Assembly (NCBI GenBank): GCA_963709395.1
Contig: CAVPWP010000013.1
Coordinates: 124,001-188,000, forward strand
Origin: CAVPWP01 sp963709395
Lineage (GTDB): Bacteria; Pseudomonadota; Alphaproteobacteria; Rhodobacterales; Rhodobacteraceae
Length of the DNA: 64,000 nucleotides
Direction: 5' to 3'
Shown here: in pieces, positions 44,263 to 54,069 of the stretch
How the letters are laid out: every line of letters starts with the position of its first letter
Position numbering within the stretch: position 1 is the first letter of the stretch
Translations under genes and position numbers: made by a program
The notes under the pieces: generated by a model
Seen by the model: only the letters and a program-made list of their open reading frames with translations
What the model was told of the DNA's origin: nothing
The model's database searches: none

Positions 44263-45930
44263 ATGAACTTTCTCGATCCCTATATCGAACCCGAACCGAA
44301 GATCACTGCCGACCCCGACTGGTGGCGGGGTGCGGTGATCTACCAGATCTACCCGCGCTCGTTCCAGGACTCGAACGGCGACGGAATCGGCGATCTGGCC
44401 GGCATCATCCACCGCCTGCCGCATGTGGCCGACCTTGGCGTGGACGCCATCTGGATCTCGCCCTTCTTCCGCTCCCCGATGAAGGACTTCGGCTATGACG
44501 TCAGCGACTACCGCGATGTCGATCCGATGTTCGGCACGCTGGGCGATTTCGATGCGCTGATCCATCGGGCGCATGAGCTGGGCCTCAAGGTGCTGATCGA
44601 CCTGGTGCTCAGCCATTCGTCGTCCGAGCATCCCTGGTTCAAGGAAAGCCGGTCGAGCCGCGACAATGCCAAGGCCGACTGGTACGTCTGGGCGGACGCC
44701 AAGCCCGACGGGTCGCCGCCCAACAACTGGCTGTCGATCTTCGGCGGATCGGCCTGGCAGTGGGACGGCGAGCGGATGCAGTACTACATGCACAACTTCC
44801 TGTCGGTGCAGCCGGACATCAACCTGCACAACCCGCAGGTCCAGCAAGAGTTGCTGGATATCGTGCAGTTCTGGCTGGAACGGGGGGTCGATGGCTTCCG
44901 GCTCGACACCATCAACTTCTACTTCCACGACCCCGAACTGCGCGACAACCCGCCGCTGGCACCCGAGCGGCGCAACGACTCGATCGCGCCCAGCGTGAAC
45001 CCCTACAATTGGCAGGAACATCTCTACGACAAGAACCGTCCCGAGAACCTCGAGTTCCTCAAGCGGTTCCGCGCGGTCCTCGACAAGTTCCCCGGCGCGA
45101 CGGCGGTGGGCGAGGTCGGCGATGCGCAGCGCGGAATGGAGATCCAGGCGCAATACACCTCGGGCAACGACAAGGTCCACATGTGCTATGACTTCGCCTT
45201 CCTGTCGGCGACGCCGCCCACCGGCAAGCGCGTGGCCGAGGTGCTGGACATGTTCGAGAATTCGATCGGCGACGGCTGGGCATGCTGGGCCTTCTCGAAC
45301 CATGACGTCGTCCGGCACGCGTCGCGCTGGAACCTGACCGAAGAGGCGCGGCGGCTTTACGCGGCGCTGCTTCTGTCGCTGCGTGGTTCGGTCTGCCTCT
45401 ACCAGGGCGAAGAGCTTGGCCTGACCGAGGCCTATGTCGCCTTCGAGGACCTGCAGGATCCCTACGGCATCCAGTTCTGGCCCAAGTTCAAGGGCCGCGA
45501 CGGGTGCCGCACGCCGATGCCCTGGGTGACGGACAACCAGAACGGCGGCTTCACCGATGCCAAGCCCTGGCTTCCCGTGGCGATGGAGCATCTGCCGCGA
45601 TCGGTCATGCAGCAGGTCAACGACCCTGGCTCGACGATGGCGTTCTACCGGGACATGATCGCCTTCCGGCAGGCCCATCCGGTTCTGCGCTCGGGCAGCT
45701 ACACCCCTGTCGCGGCGCGCGAAGACCTGGTGGCGTTCATCCGCGCTTCGGGCGACACCCGGATGCTGTGCGTCTTCAACATGTCCGGGGAAGAGCTGCA
45801 GCTGCCCCTGCCCGAAGGCCAGTGGCGCCAGGACAAGGGCGCGCCCTTCAGGGCGTTCACGACCGAGACGGGGGTGACGCTGCCGCCCTTCAGCGCGTTC
45901 TTCGCGCTCGACGAGACGGGCAGGGAATAA
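44263..45930 (+). CDS. aglA: Alpha-glucosidase AglA, glycoside hydrolase family 13
   Basis: Cytoplasmic enzyme of 555 residues that hydrolyses imported alpha-glucosides. GH13 regions are in order: YQIYPRSFQDSNGDGIGDLAGI, DYRDVDPMFGTLGDF, VLIDLVLSHSSSEHPWF, DGFRLDTINFY (nucleophile Asp), AVGEVGD (acid/base Glu) and FSNHDVVRHASR. The QPDINLHNPQV stretch is the domain-B-adjacent alpha-1,4/sucrose hydrolase type. It begins 9 bp after aglG. Confidence 0.95.
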   Translation: MNFLDPYIEPEPKITADPDWWRGAVIYQIYPRSFQDSNGDGIGDLAGIIHRLPHVADLGVDAIWISPFFRSPMKDFGYDVSDYRDVDPMFGTLGDFDALIHRAHELGLKVLIDLVLSHSSSEHPWFKESRSSRDNAKADWYVWADAKPDGSPPNNWLSIFGGSAWQWDGERMQYYMHNFLSVQPDINLHNPQVQQELLDIVQFWLERGVDGFRLDTINFYFHDPELRDNPPLAPERRNDSIAPSVNPYNWQEHLYDKNRPENLEFLKRFRAVLDKFPGATAVGEVGDAQRGMEIQAQYTSGNDKVHMCYDFAFLSATPPTGKRVAEVLDMFENSIGDGWACWAFSNHDVVRHASRWNLTEEARRLYAALLLSLRGSVCLYQGEELGLTEAYVAFEDLQDPYGIQFWPKFKGRDGCRTPMPWVTDNQNGGFTDAKPWLPVAMEHLPRSVMQQVNDPGSTMAFYRDMIAFRQAHPVLRSGSYTPVAAREDLVAFIRASGDTRMLCVFNMSGEELQLPLPEGQWRQDKGAPFRAFTTETGVTLPPFSAFFALDETGRE

Positions 45931-45975
45931 CAACAAACGGAACGAACCGCCAAAGCGCGGAGGGAGGAGACGAGG

Positions 45976-47067
45976 ATGGCCGATCTCAAACTCACCAATG
46001 TCGGAAAATCCTACGGCGGCACGGTCGAGGTGCTCAAGGACATCAATCTCGACATCGAAACCGGGGAGCTGATCGTCTTCGTCGGGCCGTCGGGCTGCGG
46101 CAAGTCCACGCTTCTCCGGATGATCGCGGGGCTCGAGAAGATCACGGCCGGTACGCTCGAGATCGACGGCGTCGTGGTGAACGACGTGCCGCCCTCGCAG
46201 CGCGGCATCGCGATGGTGTTCCAGTCCTACGCGCTTTATCCGCACATGAGCGTCTATGACAACATGGCCTTCGCGCTGCGTCTTGCGAAGAAATCGAACG
46301 ACGAGATCGACAAGGCGGTCCGGGCGGCGGCCGACAAGCTCCAACTGACCGAATACCTCGACCGCCTGCCCAAGGCGCTGTCGGGCGGGCAGCGTCAGCG
46401 GGTGGCCATCGGCCGGTCGATCGTGCGCGACCCGAAGGTCTATCTGTTCGACGAACCGCTGTCGAACCTCGACGCGGCGCTGCGCGTGGCCACGCGGATC
46501 GAGATCGCCCAGCTGAAGGAGGCGATGCCGGACTCGACGATGGTCTATGTCACGCATGACCAGGTCGAGGCGATGACGCTGGCGACACGCATCGTCGTGC
46601 TGGCGAACAAGGGCATCGCGCAGGTCGGCAGCCCGCTTGAGCTTTACCAGTCGCCAAACAGCGAATTCGTGGCGCAGTTCATCGGGTCGCCCTCGATGAA
46701 CCTGCTGCCGGGCGAGGTCGTGAAAACCGGCGCACAGACCACGGTCACGCTGGAAGGCGGCGGGACGATCGTATCGGACGTGCCGACCACGGACGCGGAC
46801 CAGGGCCTCAAGGTCAAGGTCGGTGTGCGCCCCGAGGATTTTGTCGAGACCACGGACGACATCTTCGTCTACGAGGGCAACGTGGATATCGTCGAGGCGC
46901 TTGGCGAAGTGACGCTTCTCTACTTCATGGCCGCCGGCGGGGATGACCCGGTCATCGCCAAGCTTCCGGGCATCCACAAGGACGTGCGCGGATCGGTCGT
47001 CCGTCTCGGCGCGGCTCCGGACAAGGTTCATCTCTTCGCGAACGGCGTCTCGCTGCGTCACCGCTGA
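45976..47067 (+). CDS. aglK: Alpha-glucoside ABC transporter ATP-binding protein AglK
   Basis: MalK/UgpC-type ATPase of 363 residues, with Walker A GPSGCGKST (about 36-44), Q-loop VFQSYALYPHM, signature LSGGQRQRVAIGRS and Walker B VYLFDEPLSNLD. The C-terminal regulatory TOBE-like domain begins near residue 240. It energises AglFG. The last gene of the agl operon, it is followed by a weak terminator. Confidence 0.95.
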   Translation: MADLKLTNVGKSYGGTVEVLKDINLDIETGELIVFVGPSGCGKSTLLRMIAGLEKITAGTLEIDGVVVNDVPPSQRGIAMVFQSYALYPHMSVYDNMAFALRLAKKSNDEIDKAVRAAADKLQLTEYLDRLPKALSGGQRQRVAIGRSIVRDPKVYLFDEPLSNLDAALRVATRIEIAQLKEAMPDSTMVYVTHDQVEAMTLATRIVVLANKGIAQVGSPLELYQSPNSEFVAQFIGSPSMNLLPGEVVKTGAQTTVTLEGGGTIVSDVPTTDADQGLKVKVGVRPEDFVETTDDIFVYEGNVDIVEALGEVTLLYFMAAGGDDPVIAKLPGIHKDVRGSVVRLGAAPDKVHLFANGVSLRHR

Positions 47068-47098
47068 CCGCGCAGGCGATCCCGGCGCAAAATCTTGT

Positions 47099-47132
47099 GG
47101 GCCGGTCCGTCCGGCCCGCGAATTGGGGTTTT
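47099..47132 (+). terminator. Weak terminator after aglK
   Basis: GGGCCGG-TCCGT-CCGGCCC stem with a TTTT about 12 nt further on. It separates the agl operon from guaB. Confidence 0.4.
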
Positions 47133-47192
47133 GCGGTGCGGCGAAACATGAAATAGGGAAGCGCCAGACGAACCCTCCCGAGGAGCTGCCCC

Positions 47193-48643
47193 ATGGAGAT
47201 TCGCGAGGCTCTGACCTTCGACGACGTTCTGCTCGTTCCGGCCGCGTCCAGCGTGCTGCCGTCCACAGCCGATACCCGCACGCGCGTGACGCGCGACATC
47301 GCCATGAATATCCCGCTGATCAGTTCCGCGATGGACACTGTCACCGAAGCGCGGATGGCCATCGCCATGGCGCAGGCCGGGGGGCTGGGGGTCATCCACA
47401 GGAACCTCGAACGTCGAGGAACAGGCCCGTGAGGTCCGGCGCGTCAAGCGCTTCGTCTCGGGCATCGTCTACAACCCGATCACGCTGACGCCCGACCAGA
47501 CGCTGGCCGACGCCAAGGCGCTGCAGGAACGCTACAAGGTCACCGGCTTCCCGGTCGTCGACGAGACCCGCCGCGTCGTTGGCATCGTCACCAACCGCGA
47601 CATGCGCTTCGCCACCTCGGACGACACGCCGGTGCGGGTGATGATGACCTCGGACAATCTGGCGGTCCTGACCGAACCCGCCGACCTCGACGAGGCCAAA
47701 AGCCTGATGAAGGCGCGGCGGATCGAGAAGCTGCTGGTGACCGACGGCAAGGGCAAGCTTACCGGGCTTGCTGACGCTGAAGGACACCGAACAGGCCGTG
47801 CTCAACCCGGTCGCCTGCAAGGACCACCTTGGCCGGCTGCGCGTCGCCGCCGCCTCGACCGTGGGCGACAAGGGCTTCGAGCGTTCGGAGGCGCTGGTCG
47901 ATGCGGGCGTCGACATCGTCGTCATCGACACCGCCCACGGGCATTCCGAAGGGGTTGCCGAGGCTGTCCGTCGCGCCAAGACGCTGTCGAACGAGGTGCA
48001 GATCATCGCGGGCAACGTCGCCACGGGCGAGGCGGTGCGCGCGCTGATCGACGCGGGCGCGGACGCGGTCAAGGTGGGCATCGGGCCGGGGTCGATCTGC
48101 ACCACGCGGATGGTCGCCGGCGTGGGCGTCCCGCAGCTGACCGCGATCATGGATTGTGCCGCGGCAGCCGGCGACGTGCCGATCATCGCCGATGGCGGCA
48201 TCAAGTATTCGGGCGATTTCGCCAAGGCAATCGCCGCGGGCGCGCATTGTGCGATGGTGGGAAGCATGATCGCGGGCACCGAGGAAAGCCCCGGAGAAGT
48301 CATTCTTTTTCAGGGCCGTAGCTTCAAGAGTTACCGCGGCATGGGAAGTCTTGGGGCGATGGCCCGCGGCTCGGCCGACCGGTATTTCCAGTCCGATGCG
48401 GCCTCGGACAAGCTCGTTCCCGAAGGCATCGAGGGCCAGGTTCCCTACAAGGGCCCGGTCGCCACGGTCATGCACCAGATGGTGGGCGGGCTGCGCGCCG
48501 CGATGGGCTATACCGGCTGCGCGACGGTGGACGAGATGCGGACGCGCTGCACCTTCGTCAAGATCACCGGCGCGGGACTGAAGGAAAGCCATGTCCATGA
48601 CGTGCAGATCACCCGCGAAAGCCCGAACTACCGGGCCATGTGA
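47193..48643 (+). CDS. guaB: Inosine-5'-monophosphate dehydrogenase GuaB, two +1 frameshifts
   Basis: Converts IMP to XMP with NAD, the committed step to guanine nucleotides. Reconstructed length is 482 residues, which is normal. N-terminal EALTFDDVLLVPAASSVLP; CBS pair in the insert (TGFPVVDETRRVVGIVTNRDMRF); catalytic cysteine in GPGSICTTRMVAG; IADGGIKYSGDFAKAIAAGA; C-terminal YRGMGSLGAM. The frame breaks twice: at 47409-47411 (an extra A after HRNL) and at 47768-47769 (an extra T in KLTGL-LTLKD). Both are homopolymer-type insertions in an essential gene, so sequence errors are likely. Confidence 0.94.
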
Positions 48644-48652
48644 GGTCCTCGC

Positions 48653-49826
48653 ATGACCCCTGCGGCCCGTTTTCAGGCTGCCATCGACGTGCTTGACGAA
48701 GTGGCCTCCGGGCGCCCGGCCGAGCAGTCCCTGACCAACTGGGCCCGCCGCAGCCGGTTCGCGGGGTCGGGCGACCGCGCGGCGGTCCGCGACCATGTCT
48801 TTGACGCACTGCGCTGCCGTCGGTCCTTCGCCGCCCTGGGGGGCGGCATGACGGGTCGCGCGCTCATGCTGGGGTCGCTGCGGGCGGCGGGCGTGGACCC
48901 GGCGTCCCTGTTCACCGGCGACCGCTTCGCCCCGGCACCTCTGACGGCGGACGAGGCCGCCGCCGGCCGGCCCTGGGACGACCTCGACGAGGCCGAGCGT
49001 CTCGACTGCCCCGACTGGCTGGTTCCGGCGCTGCGGACAAGCCTCGGGTCCGAGTTCGCCCCGGTGATGGACGCCCTGCGGTCGCGCGCGCCTGTGTTTC
49101 TGAGGGTGAACGCTGCGCGGATCGGACGCGAGGAAGCTCGGGCGGTTCTGGCGCAGGACGGGATTCGGACCGACCCGCACCCGCTGGCGCAGACCGCCCT
49201 GCAGGTCACCGAAGGGGCGCGGCGAATCCGGGATGCGCGTGCCTATCGCGAGGGACTGGTCGAGTTGCAGGATGCGGCCTCGCAGGCCGTGATCGAAACG
49301 CTGGGCATCCCTTCGCCGGCGGCGCCGCGTTCTCGACTATTGCGCCGGCGGCGGCGGCAAGAGCCTCGCCCTTGCCGCGGCGGGCTGGGGCCCGGTCATC
49401 GCCCATGACGCCGACCCAAGACGCATGAACGACCTGCCCGAACGCGCCCGGCGGGCAGACGTCGTGATCGACAGGGTGGCGGGGCCGGCGCTGAAGGGCG
49501 CGGGCCCGTTCGACCTGGTGCTCTGCGATGTGCCCTGTTCGGGCAGCGGAGCCTGGCGCCGTCAGCCCGAGGCGAAATGGACCCTGTCTCCGGAGGCCCT
49601 GGACCGCCTGTGCGGGCTGCAGGCCGAAATCCTCGATGCTGCGGCCCCGCTGGCAGCACCGGGCGGGCGGCTGGCCTATGTCACCTGTTCGCTGCTTCGG
49701 GCCGAGAATGAGGATCAGGTCGCGGCCTTCATCGCCCGGACACCGGGATGGCGCGTGTTGCTTCAGCGGCGCTGGACGCCGCTCGACGGCGGGGACGGCT
49801 TCGGGCTTTCCATCCTTGCGTGTTGA
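48653..49826 (+). CDS. rsmB: RsmB/NOP-family 16S rRNA (cytosine-5) methyltransferase, one frameshift
   Basis: SAM-dependent RNA methyltransferase of about 390 residues. An N-terminal NusB-like helical region is followed by VFLRVNAARIGREEARAVL. The catalytic domain has the SAM motif VLDYCAGGGGKSLALAA, DVPCSGSGAWRR (motif IV Pro-Cys) and YVTCSLLRAENEDQV (motif VI Cys, the nucleophile). The frame breaks near 49317-49328 just before VLDYCAGG; one base too many. It starts 9 bp after guaB. Which cytosine it modifies is not certain from sequence; RsmB (C967) is the best fit. Confidence 0.85.
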
Positions 49827-49868
49827 CAGATCCAATAATTACAACCGAAAGTTGAACATCCGCCAGAC

Positions 49869-49884
49869 TTAAGCGGGGTTTAAC
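49869..49884 (+). promoter_or_regulatory. CtrA box upstream of cckA
   Basis: TTAA-GCGGGGT-TTAAC is a perfect match to the CtrA consensus TTAA-N7-TTAAC, 51 bp before the cckA start. CckA phosphorylates CtrA through ChpT, so this predicts a feedback loop. Confidence 0.75.
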
Positions 49885-49934
49885 GATTGGCATCCGAAAT
49901 GGTGCAAACACGAATCGTCTGAAGGGGGACGCTC

Positions 49935-52241
49935 GTGCCACATCAGGCACCATCTCCGCATCTTCTCGTCCGGCCCGCGTTCCGCATCGCGCCGCAAACG
50001 CTTTACCTCGCCGGCGCCGCTGCCGTGCTGGCGGTGGCCGGGGGGCTTGTACCCTGGGACCTCGCCGGCCGGCTGCTCTGGGCCGCGGCGGCCGGGGTTC
50101 TGGCGCTTGCCTGCGTCATCCTGCTTGTCGGCTATCGCCGCAGGACGGCGCGCGCGCAGCTTTTTCACGCGGTGTCCCGCTTTGTCGAGCGCGACGCCTC
50201 GCCCAGCTTCACCACCGATTCCGAGGGACTCATCGGCTACCAGAACCGTGCAGCGCAGGAACGCTTCGGCGAACGCGACGGCGCGACGCTGGTGGCGGTG
50301 CTGGGCGACTATTTCGCATCGCCCGCGGCTGTTCTCCACCGGCTCCAGTCGGCGGCGGCGGCCAAGGGCTCGGCCCGCGAGGACGTGGTGATGCGGCGCG
50401 GTCACGTCCGGCTTTCGGTGCACGAGATCGGGCAGGATGGGTTTCTCTGGCGGCTCGAGGATATTGCCGAGCGTGTCGGCGCGAGCCGGGGCGGGGAGGG
50501 CATCAGCCTGCCGATGCTGACGGTATCGAAATCGGGCACGGTCCTCTTCATGAACGAGGCGCTGCGCCGTCTGATCGGCGGCCGCGAAAACGCGCTCGAC
50601 CGGATCGTGAACGACCTGCCGCTCCGGCCGGGCGACGTCCACGAGATCGCGGCCCTGGCCGGTCCGGTGCGCAGCACCGTGCTTCAGATCGAAAGCGCCG
50701 CGGGCCGGCGCGAGCTTTACCTGCTTCCGGTGATGGCCGAACGCGGAGCCGCCGGATGGCAGTTCTTCGACGCCTTGCCGGTGCCGATGCTGAAGCTCGC
50801 CAGCGACGGCACGGTGCAGATGGCCAACCGCCTTGCGCGCGATCTCCTGTCGCATTCCGCACCGGCAGGCACGCCGCTTTCGGACCTTCTCGAGGGGCTT
50901 GGACGCTCGGTCGCCGACTGGATGGCCGACGCCGCCGGCGGACACGGCCTGCACCGCGCCGAGCTTGTCCGCGCGAAGTCCCCCGATCAGGACGTCTTTC
51001 TCCAGATCACCCTGGGCCGTATCGACGAGGACGACGAGACGAGCCTCGTGGCCGTTCTGAACGACGCGACCGAGCTCAAGACCCTCGAGGCGCAATTCGT
51101 GCAAAGCCAGAAGATGCAGGCGATCGGCCAGCTTGCAGGCGGGGTCGCACATGACTTCAACAATCTGCTGACCGCGATCAGCGGCCATTGCGACCTCTTG
51201 CTCTTGCGCCACGACGAAGGCGACCCCGAGTACGGCGACCTGGTGCAGATCCACCAGAACGCCAACCGCGCGGCCAGCCTTGTTGGGCAGCTTCTGGCCT
51301 TTTCGCGCAAGCAGAACCTGCGCCCCGAGCCGCTGGACCTGCGCGACACCCTGTCGGACCTCACCCATCTTCTGAACCGTCTGGTGGGCGAAAAGGTCTC
51401 GCTTTCGCTGGTGCACGATCCCGCACTCCTGATGGTACGGGCCGACAAGCGGCAGCTCGAACAGGTCCTGATGAACCTTGTGGTCAATGCGCGCGACGCC
51501 ATGCCCGAGGGCGGCACCGTCACCATCGAGACCCGCATGGAATTCCTCGATGCCCCCTTGCGCCGCAACCGCGCCGAGGTGCCGGCGGGGGCCTATGTCG
51601 TCGTCCGGGTCGAGGATCAGGGCACCGGCATCCCGGCGGACCAGCTTCCAAAGATCTTCGAACCCTTCTTCACCACCAAGAAGACCGGCGAGGGCACAGG
51701 TCTGGGGCTGTCGACCGCTTACGGCATCGTGAAGCAGACCGGCGGGTTCATCTTCGCCGACAGCGTGGTCGGGCAGGGGACCGCCTTCACCCTCTATTTC
51801 CCGGCACACGAAAAGATCGATGAGGCGCCATCCGAATCCGCCGTCCCCTTGCCGCGCCCCATGGCCGCCTTCCAAGGCGACGGCGTCATCCTGCTGGTCG
51901 AGGACGAGGCCCCGGTACGCGCCTTCGCGTCGCGGGCGCTGCGGATGCGTGGCTATACAGTAATCGAGGCGGAGAATGCCGAGGATGCGCTGCGCACTCT
52001 CGAAAACGAGGCATTGACGATCGATATCTTCGTGACCGATGTCATCATGCCGGGCATGGACGGTCCGAGCTGGGTGCGGAAGGCCCTTGAAAGCCGGCCC
52101 GGAACGCGTGTGGTCTTCGTTTCGGGCTATGCCGAGGACAGCTTTGCCGATAACCAGGCCCGGATACCGAACTCGGTCTTCCTTCCCAAGCCCTTTTCGC
52201 TGTCGCAGCTGACCGAGACGGTGCAGGCGCAGCTTCACTAG
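49935..52241 (+). CDS. cckA: Hybrid sensor histidine kinase CckA
   Basis: Membrane kinase of 768 residues heading the CckA-ChpT-CtrA phosphorelay. It has two transmembrane segments (about 22-40 and 48-66), PAS-like regions (about 85-180 and 190-380), HisKA with H406 in QKMQAIGQLAGGVAHDFNNLL, an ATPase domain with NLVVNARDAMPEGG and GEGTGLGLSTAYGIVKQTGG, and a receiver with phospho-Asp D702 in VTDVIMPGMDG. The QSQKMQAIGQLAGGVAHDFNN signature is specific for CckA. It starts with GTG behind GAAGGGGG. In Rhodobacterales this pathway controls motility, chemotaxis and gene transfer agents. Confidence 0.95.
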   Translation: MPHQAPSPHLLVRPAFRIAPQTLYLAGAAAVLAVAGGLVPWDLAGRLLWAAAAGVLALACVILLVGYRRRTARAQLFHAVSRFVERDASPSFTTDSEGLIGYQNRAAQERFGERDGATLVAVLGDYFASPAAVLHRLQSAAAAKGSAREDVVMRRGHVRLSVHEIGQDGFLWRLEDIAERVGASRGGEGISLPMLTVSKSGTVLFMNEALRRLIGGRENALDRIVNDLPLRPGDVHEIAALAGPVRSTVLQIESAAGRRELYLLPVMAERGAAGWQFFDALPVPMLKLASDGTVQMANRLARDLLSHSAPAGTPLSDLLEGLGRSVADWMADAAGGHGLHRAELVRAKSPDQDVFLQITLGRIDEDDETSLVAVLNDATELKTLEAQFVQSQKMQAIGQLAGGVAHDFNNLLTAISGHCDLLLLRHDEGDPEYGDLVQIHQNANRAASLVGQLLAFSRKQNLRPEPLDLRDTLSDLTHLLNRLVGEKVSLSLVHDPALLMVRADKRQLEQVLMNLVVNARDAMPEGGTVTIETRMEFLDAPLRRNRAEVPAGAYVVVRVEDQGTGIPADQLPKIFEPFFTTKKTGEGTGLGLSTAYGIVKQTGGFIFADSVVGQGTAFTLYFPAHEKIDEAPSESAVPLPRPMAAFQGDGVILLVEDEAPVRAFASRALRMRGYTVIEAENAEDALRTLENEALTIDIFVTDVIMPGMDGPSWVRKALESRPGTRVVFVSGYAEDSFADNQARIPNSVFLPKPFSLSQLTETVQAQLH

Positions 52242-52341
52242 GCGCGTGCCCCCGGGGAAACGACCTGCGAGGTCCGGGGGGCCCCTGCGCCCGACGGTTT
52301 CCAGCGCCGGATCAATCCCTTCCGAACCGAAAGCAACCGCG

Positions 52342-52357
52342 CTAACGCCTTCTTAAC
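52342..52357 (+). promoter_or_regulatory. CtrA-like box upstream of recA
   Basis: CTAA-CGCCTTC-TTAAC, one mismatch to TTAA-N7-TTAAC, about 140 bp before recA and 75 bp before the LexA box. Confidence 0.45.
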
Positions 52358-52430
52358 CGATTCCCGCGTTTCATCGCAGTTGAAGAAAACTGTTGCCATG
52401 TTCGCGGTTTGATCTCATAAGACTCGACGA

Positions 52431-52445
52431 GAACAAGAGGCGAAC
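52431..52445. promoter_or_regulatory. SOS (LexA) box of recA
   Basis: GAAC-AAGAGGC-GAAC is a perfect alphaproteobacterial LexA site (GAAC-N7-GAAC, equal to GTTC-N7-GTTC on the other strand), 50 bp upstream of the recA start. Confidence 0.88.
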
Positions 52446-52495
52446 AAAGGCAGTCATTGCCGCCCTCGGGCGGGTGTGGAATAAGGATCAGGACG

Positions 52496-53572
52496 ATGGC
52501 GACGGCAAGCATTCTCGACATGACCGACAAGCGGACCAGCGACAAGGAGAAGGCGCTCGACTCGGCGCTGGCACAGATCGAACGGCAGTTCGGCAAGGGC
52601 TCGATCATGCGCCTCGGCGCGGACAATCCCGCCCAGGAAATCGAATCGACCTCGACCGGATCGCTCGGCCTCGATATCGCCCTCGGGATCGGCGGACTGC
52701 CCAAGGGCCGCATCATCGAGATCTATGGACCCGAATCCTCGGGCAAGACGACGCTCACGCTTCATTGCGTGGCCGAAGAGCAGAAGAAGGGCGGCGTCTG
52801 CGCCTTCGTCGATGCCGAACACGCGCTCGATCCGCTTTACGCGCGCAAGCTGGGCGTGAACCTTGACGAGCTTCTGATCTCCCAGCCCGACACCGGCGAG
52901 CAGGCGCTCGAGATCACCGACACGCTGGTCCGGTCGGGCGCGGTAAGCATGGTGGTGATCAATTCGGTGGCCGCCCTGACCCCCAAGGCCGAGCTTGAGG
53001 GCGACATGGGTGATGCACAGGTTGGCGCCCAGGCCCGTCTGATGAGCCAGGCGATGCGCAAGCTCACCGCCTCGATCAGCCGATCGAACTGCATGGTGAT
53101 CTTCATCAACCAGATCCGCATGAAGATCGGCGTCATGTTCGGCAGCCCCGAAACGACATCGGGCGGCAATGCGCTCAAGTTCTACGCGTCGGTCCGGCTC
53201 GACATTCGCCGCATCGGGTCGATCAAGGATCGTGACGAGGTCGTGGGCAACACCACCCGCGTGAAGGTCGTCAAGAACAAGGTCGCGCCGCCGTTCAAGC
53301 AGGTCGAGTTCGACATCATGTACGGCGAAGGGATATCCAAGACGGGCGAGCTGCTCGATCTCGGGGTCAAGGCCGGCGTGGTCGAGAAGTCGGGCAGCTG
53401 GTTCTCCTACGGGGACGAGCGGATCGGGCAGGGGCGCGAGAATGCCAAGCAGTTCCTGCGGGACAACGCCGCCATCTCCCTGGCGATCGAGGACAAGATC
53501 CGCGCGGCTCACGGTCTCGACTTCGACATGAGCGGTGGCGACGGCGATGAACCGGCAATTCTGGAAGACTGA
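52496..53572 (+). CDS. recA: Recombinase RecA
   Basis: ATP-dependent strand-exchange protein and LexA co-protease of 358 residues. Key parts are EIYGPESSGKTTLTLH (Walker A), FVDAEHALDPLYARKLGV, VINSVAALTPKAELEG and the L2 loop region MFGSPETTSGGNALKFYASVRLDIRRIG. The C-terminus is acidic. The ATG at 52496 (MATASILDM) is chosen over an upstream in-frame start, since AAGGAT lies before it and the family starts there. It is preceded by a LexA box and closed by a strong terminator. Confidence 0.98.
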   Translation: MATASILDMTDKRTSDKEKALDSALAQIERQFGKGSIMRLGADNPAQEIESTSTGSLGLDIALGIGGLPKGRIIEIYGPESSGKTTLTLHCVAEEQKKGGVCAFVDAEHALDPLYARKLGVNLDELLISQPDTGEQALEITDTLVRSGAVSMVVINSVAALTPKAELEGDMGDAQVGAQARLMSQAMRKLTASISRSNCMVIFINQIRMKIGVMFGSPETTSGGNALKFYASVRLDIRRIGSIKDRDEVVGNTTRVKVVKNKVAPPFKQVEFDIMYGEGISKTGELLDLGVKAGVVEKSGSWFSYGDERIGQGRENAKQFLRDNAAISLAIEDKIRAAHGLDFDMSGGDGDEPAILED

Positions 53573-53593
53573 CACGCCCATTTTCTAGGGTCA

Positions 53594-53643
53594 GTGCAAC
53601 GGGGCGCGGTGCAAGCTGCGCCCCGTTGCACAGGTGGTTTTTT
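53594..53643 (+). terminator. Rho-independent terminator of recA
   Basis: GTGCAACGGGGCGC and its exact complement GCGCCCCGTTGCAC (14-bp stem, 10-nt loop), followed a few bases later by TTTTTT (53638-53643). It is the clearest terminator of the window. Confidence 0.93.
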
Positions 53644-53703
53644 CGCCTGACAGGCCGGAGCAACCCCGCCCTCATTCACCCCTGATCCGAGCAGGGGCCT
53701 GCG

Positions 53704-54069
53704 ATGAACATCGCGGAGACCGCCAAGATCCGAAAGACCGTCGAGGACTATGTCATCGGCATGACCTATGGCGACGCCCGTCTCTTGACGGCGGCCTTCC
53801 ATCCGCGTGCTGCGTCGGTCGGCCATTTCGACGGTGTACTCGAATGGCAGGATGTCGCGGAGTTCGCCGCCGCATGCGCCGCCGATGCGCTGGACCGAAG
53901 CGCCCCGCGTCCACCCTGGGAGATCGAGTTGCTTCGGCGTTCGGGCGACACCGCCGTGGCCATCGTCACGAATATCTTCGCGGGTGAGCGGTTCCGCGAC
54001 ACGCTGACCCTGCTGCTCGAGGAGGGGCGCTGGCGCATCGCTTTCAAATGCTTCCATCATCTGCGCTGA
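53704..54069 (+). CDS. NTF2-like (putative lumazine-binding) small protein
   Basis: Protein of 121 residues with the SnoaL/NTF2-like cone fold pattern: ETAKIRKTVEDYVIGMTYGDARLLTAAFHPRA, then GHFDGVLEWQDVAEFAAAC and a strand-rich end (AVAIVTNIFAGERFRDTLTLLLEEGRWRIAFKCFHHL). The family binds small hydrophobic ligands or has lost its function, so no role can be assigned. It stands alone between the recA terminator and alaS. Confidence 0.75.
   Translation: MNIAETAKIRKTVEDYVIGMTYGDARLLTAAFHPRAASVGHFDGVLEWQDVAEFAAACAADALDRSAPRPPWEIELLRRSGDTAVAIVTNIFAGERFRDTLTLLLEEGRWRIAFKCFHHLR

Noticed and set aside
44188..47061. 957-codon open frame on the minus strand opposite aglG/aglA/aglK
   Set aside because: It mirrors well-defined genes and has no family resemblance; long antisense frames are expected in high-GC coding DNA.
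47193..48643. Programmed frameshifting in guaB or alaS
   Set aside because: Sites differ between genes, lack a common slippery heptamer and stimulatory structure, and breaks are spread over a dozen unrelated genes; sequence errors explain all.
49827..49934. LexA box upstream of cckA
   Set aside because: Only a GAAC half-site (49853-49856) is present; no second GAAC at the required 7-bp spacing.
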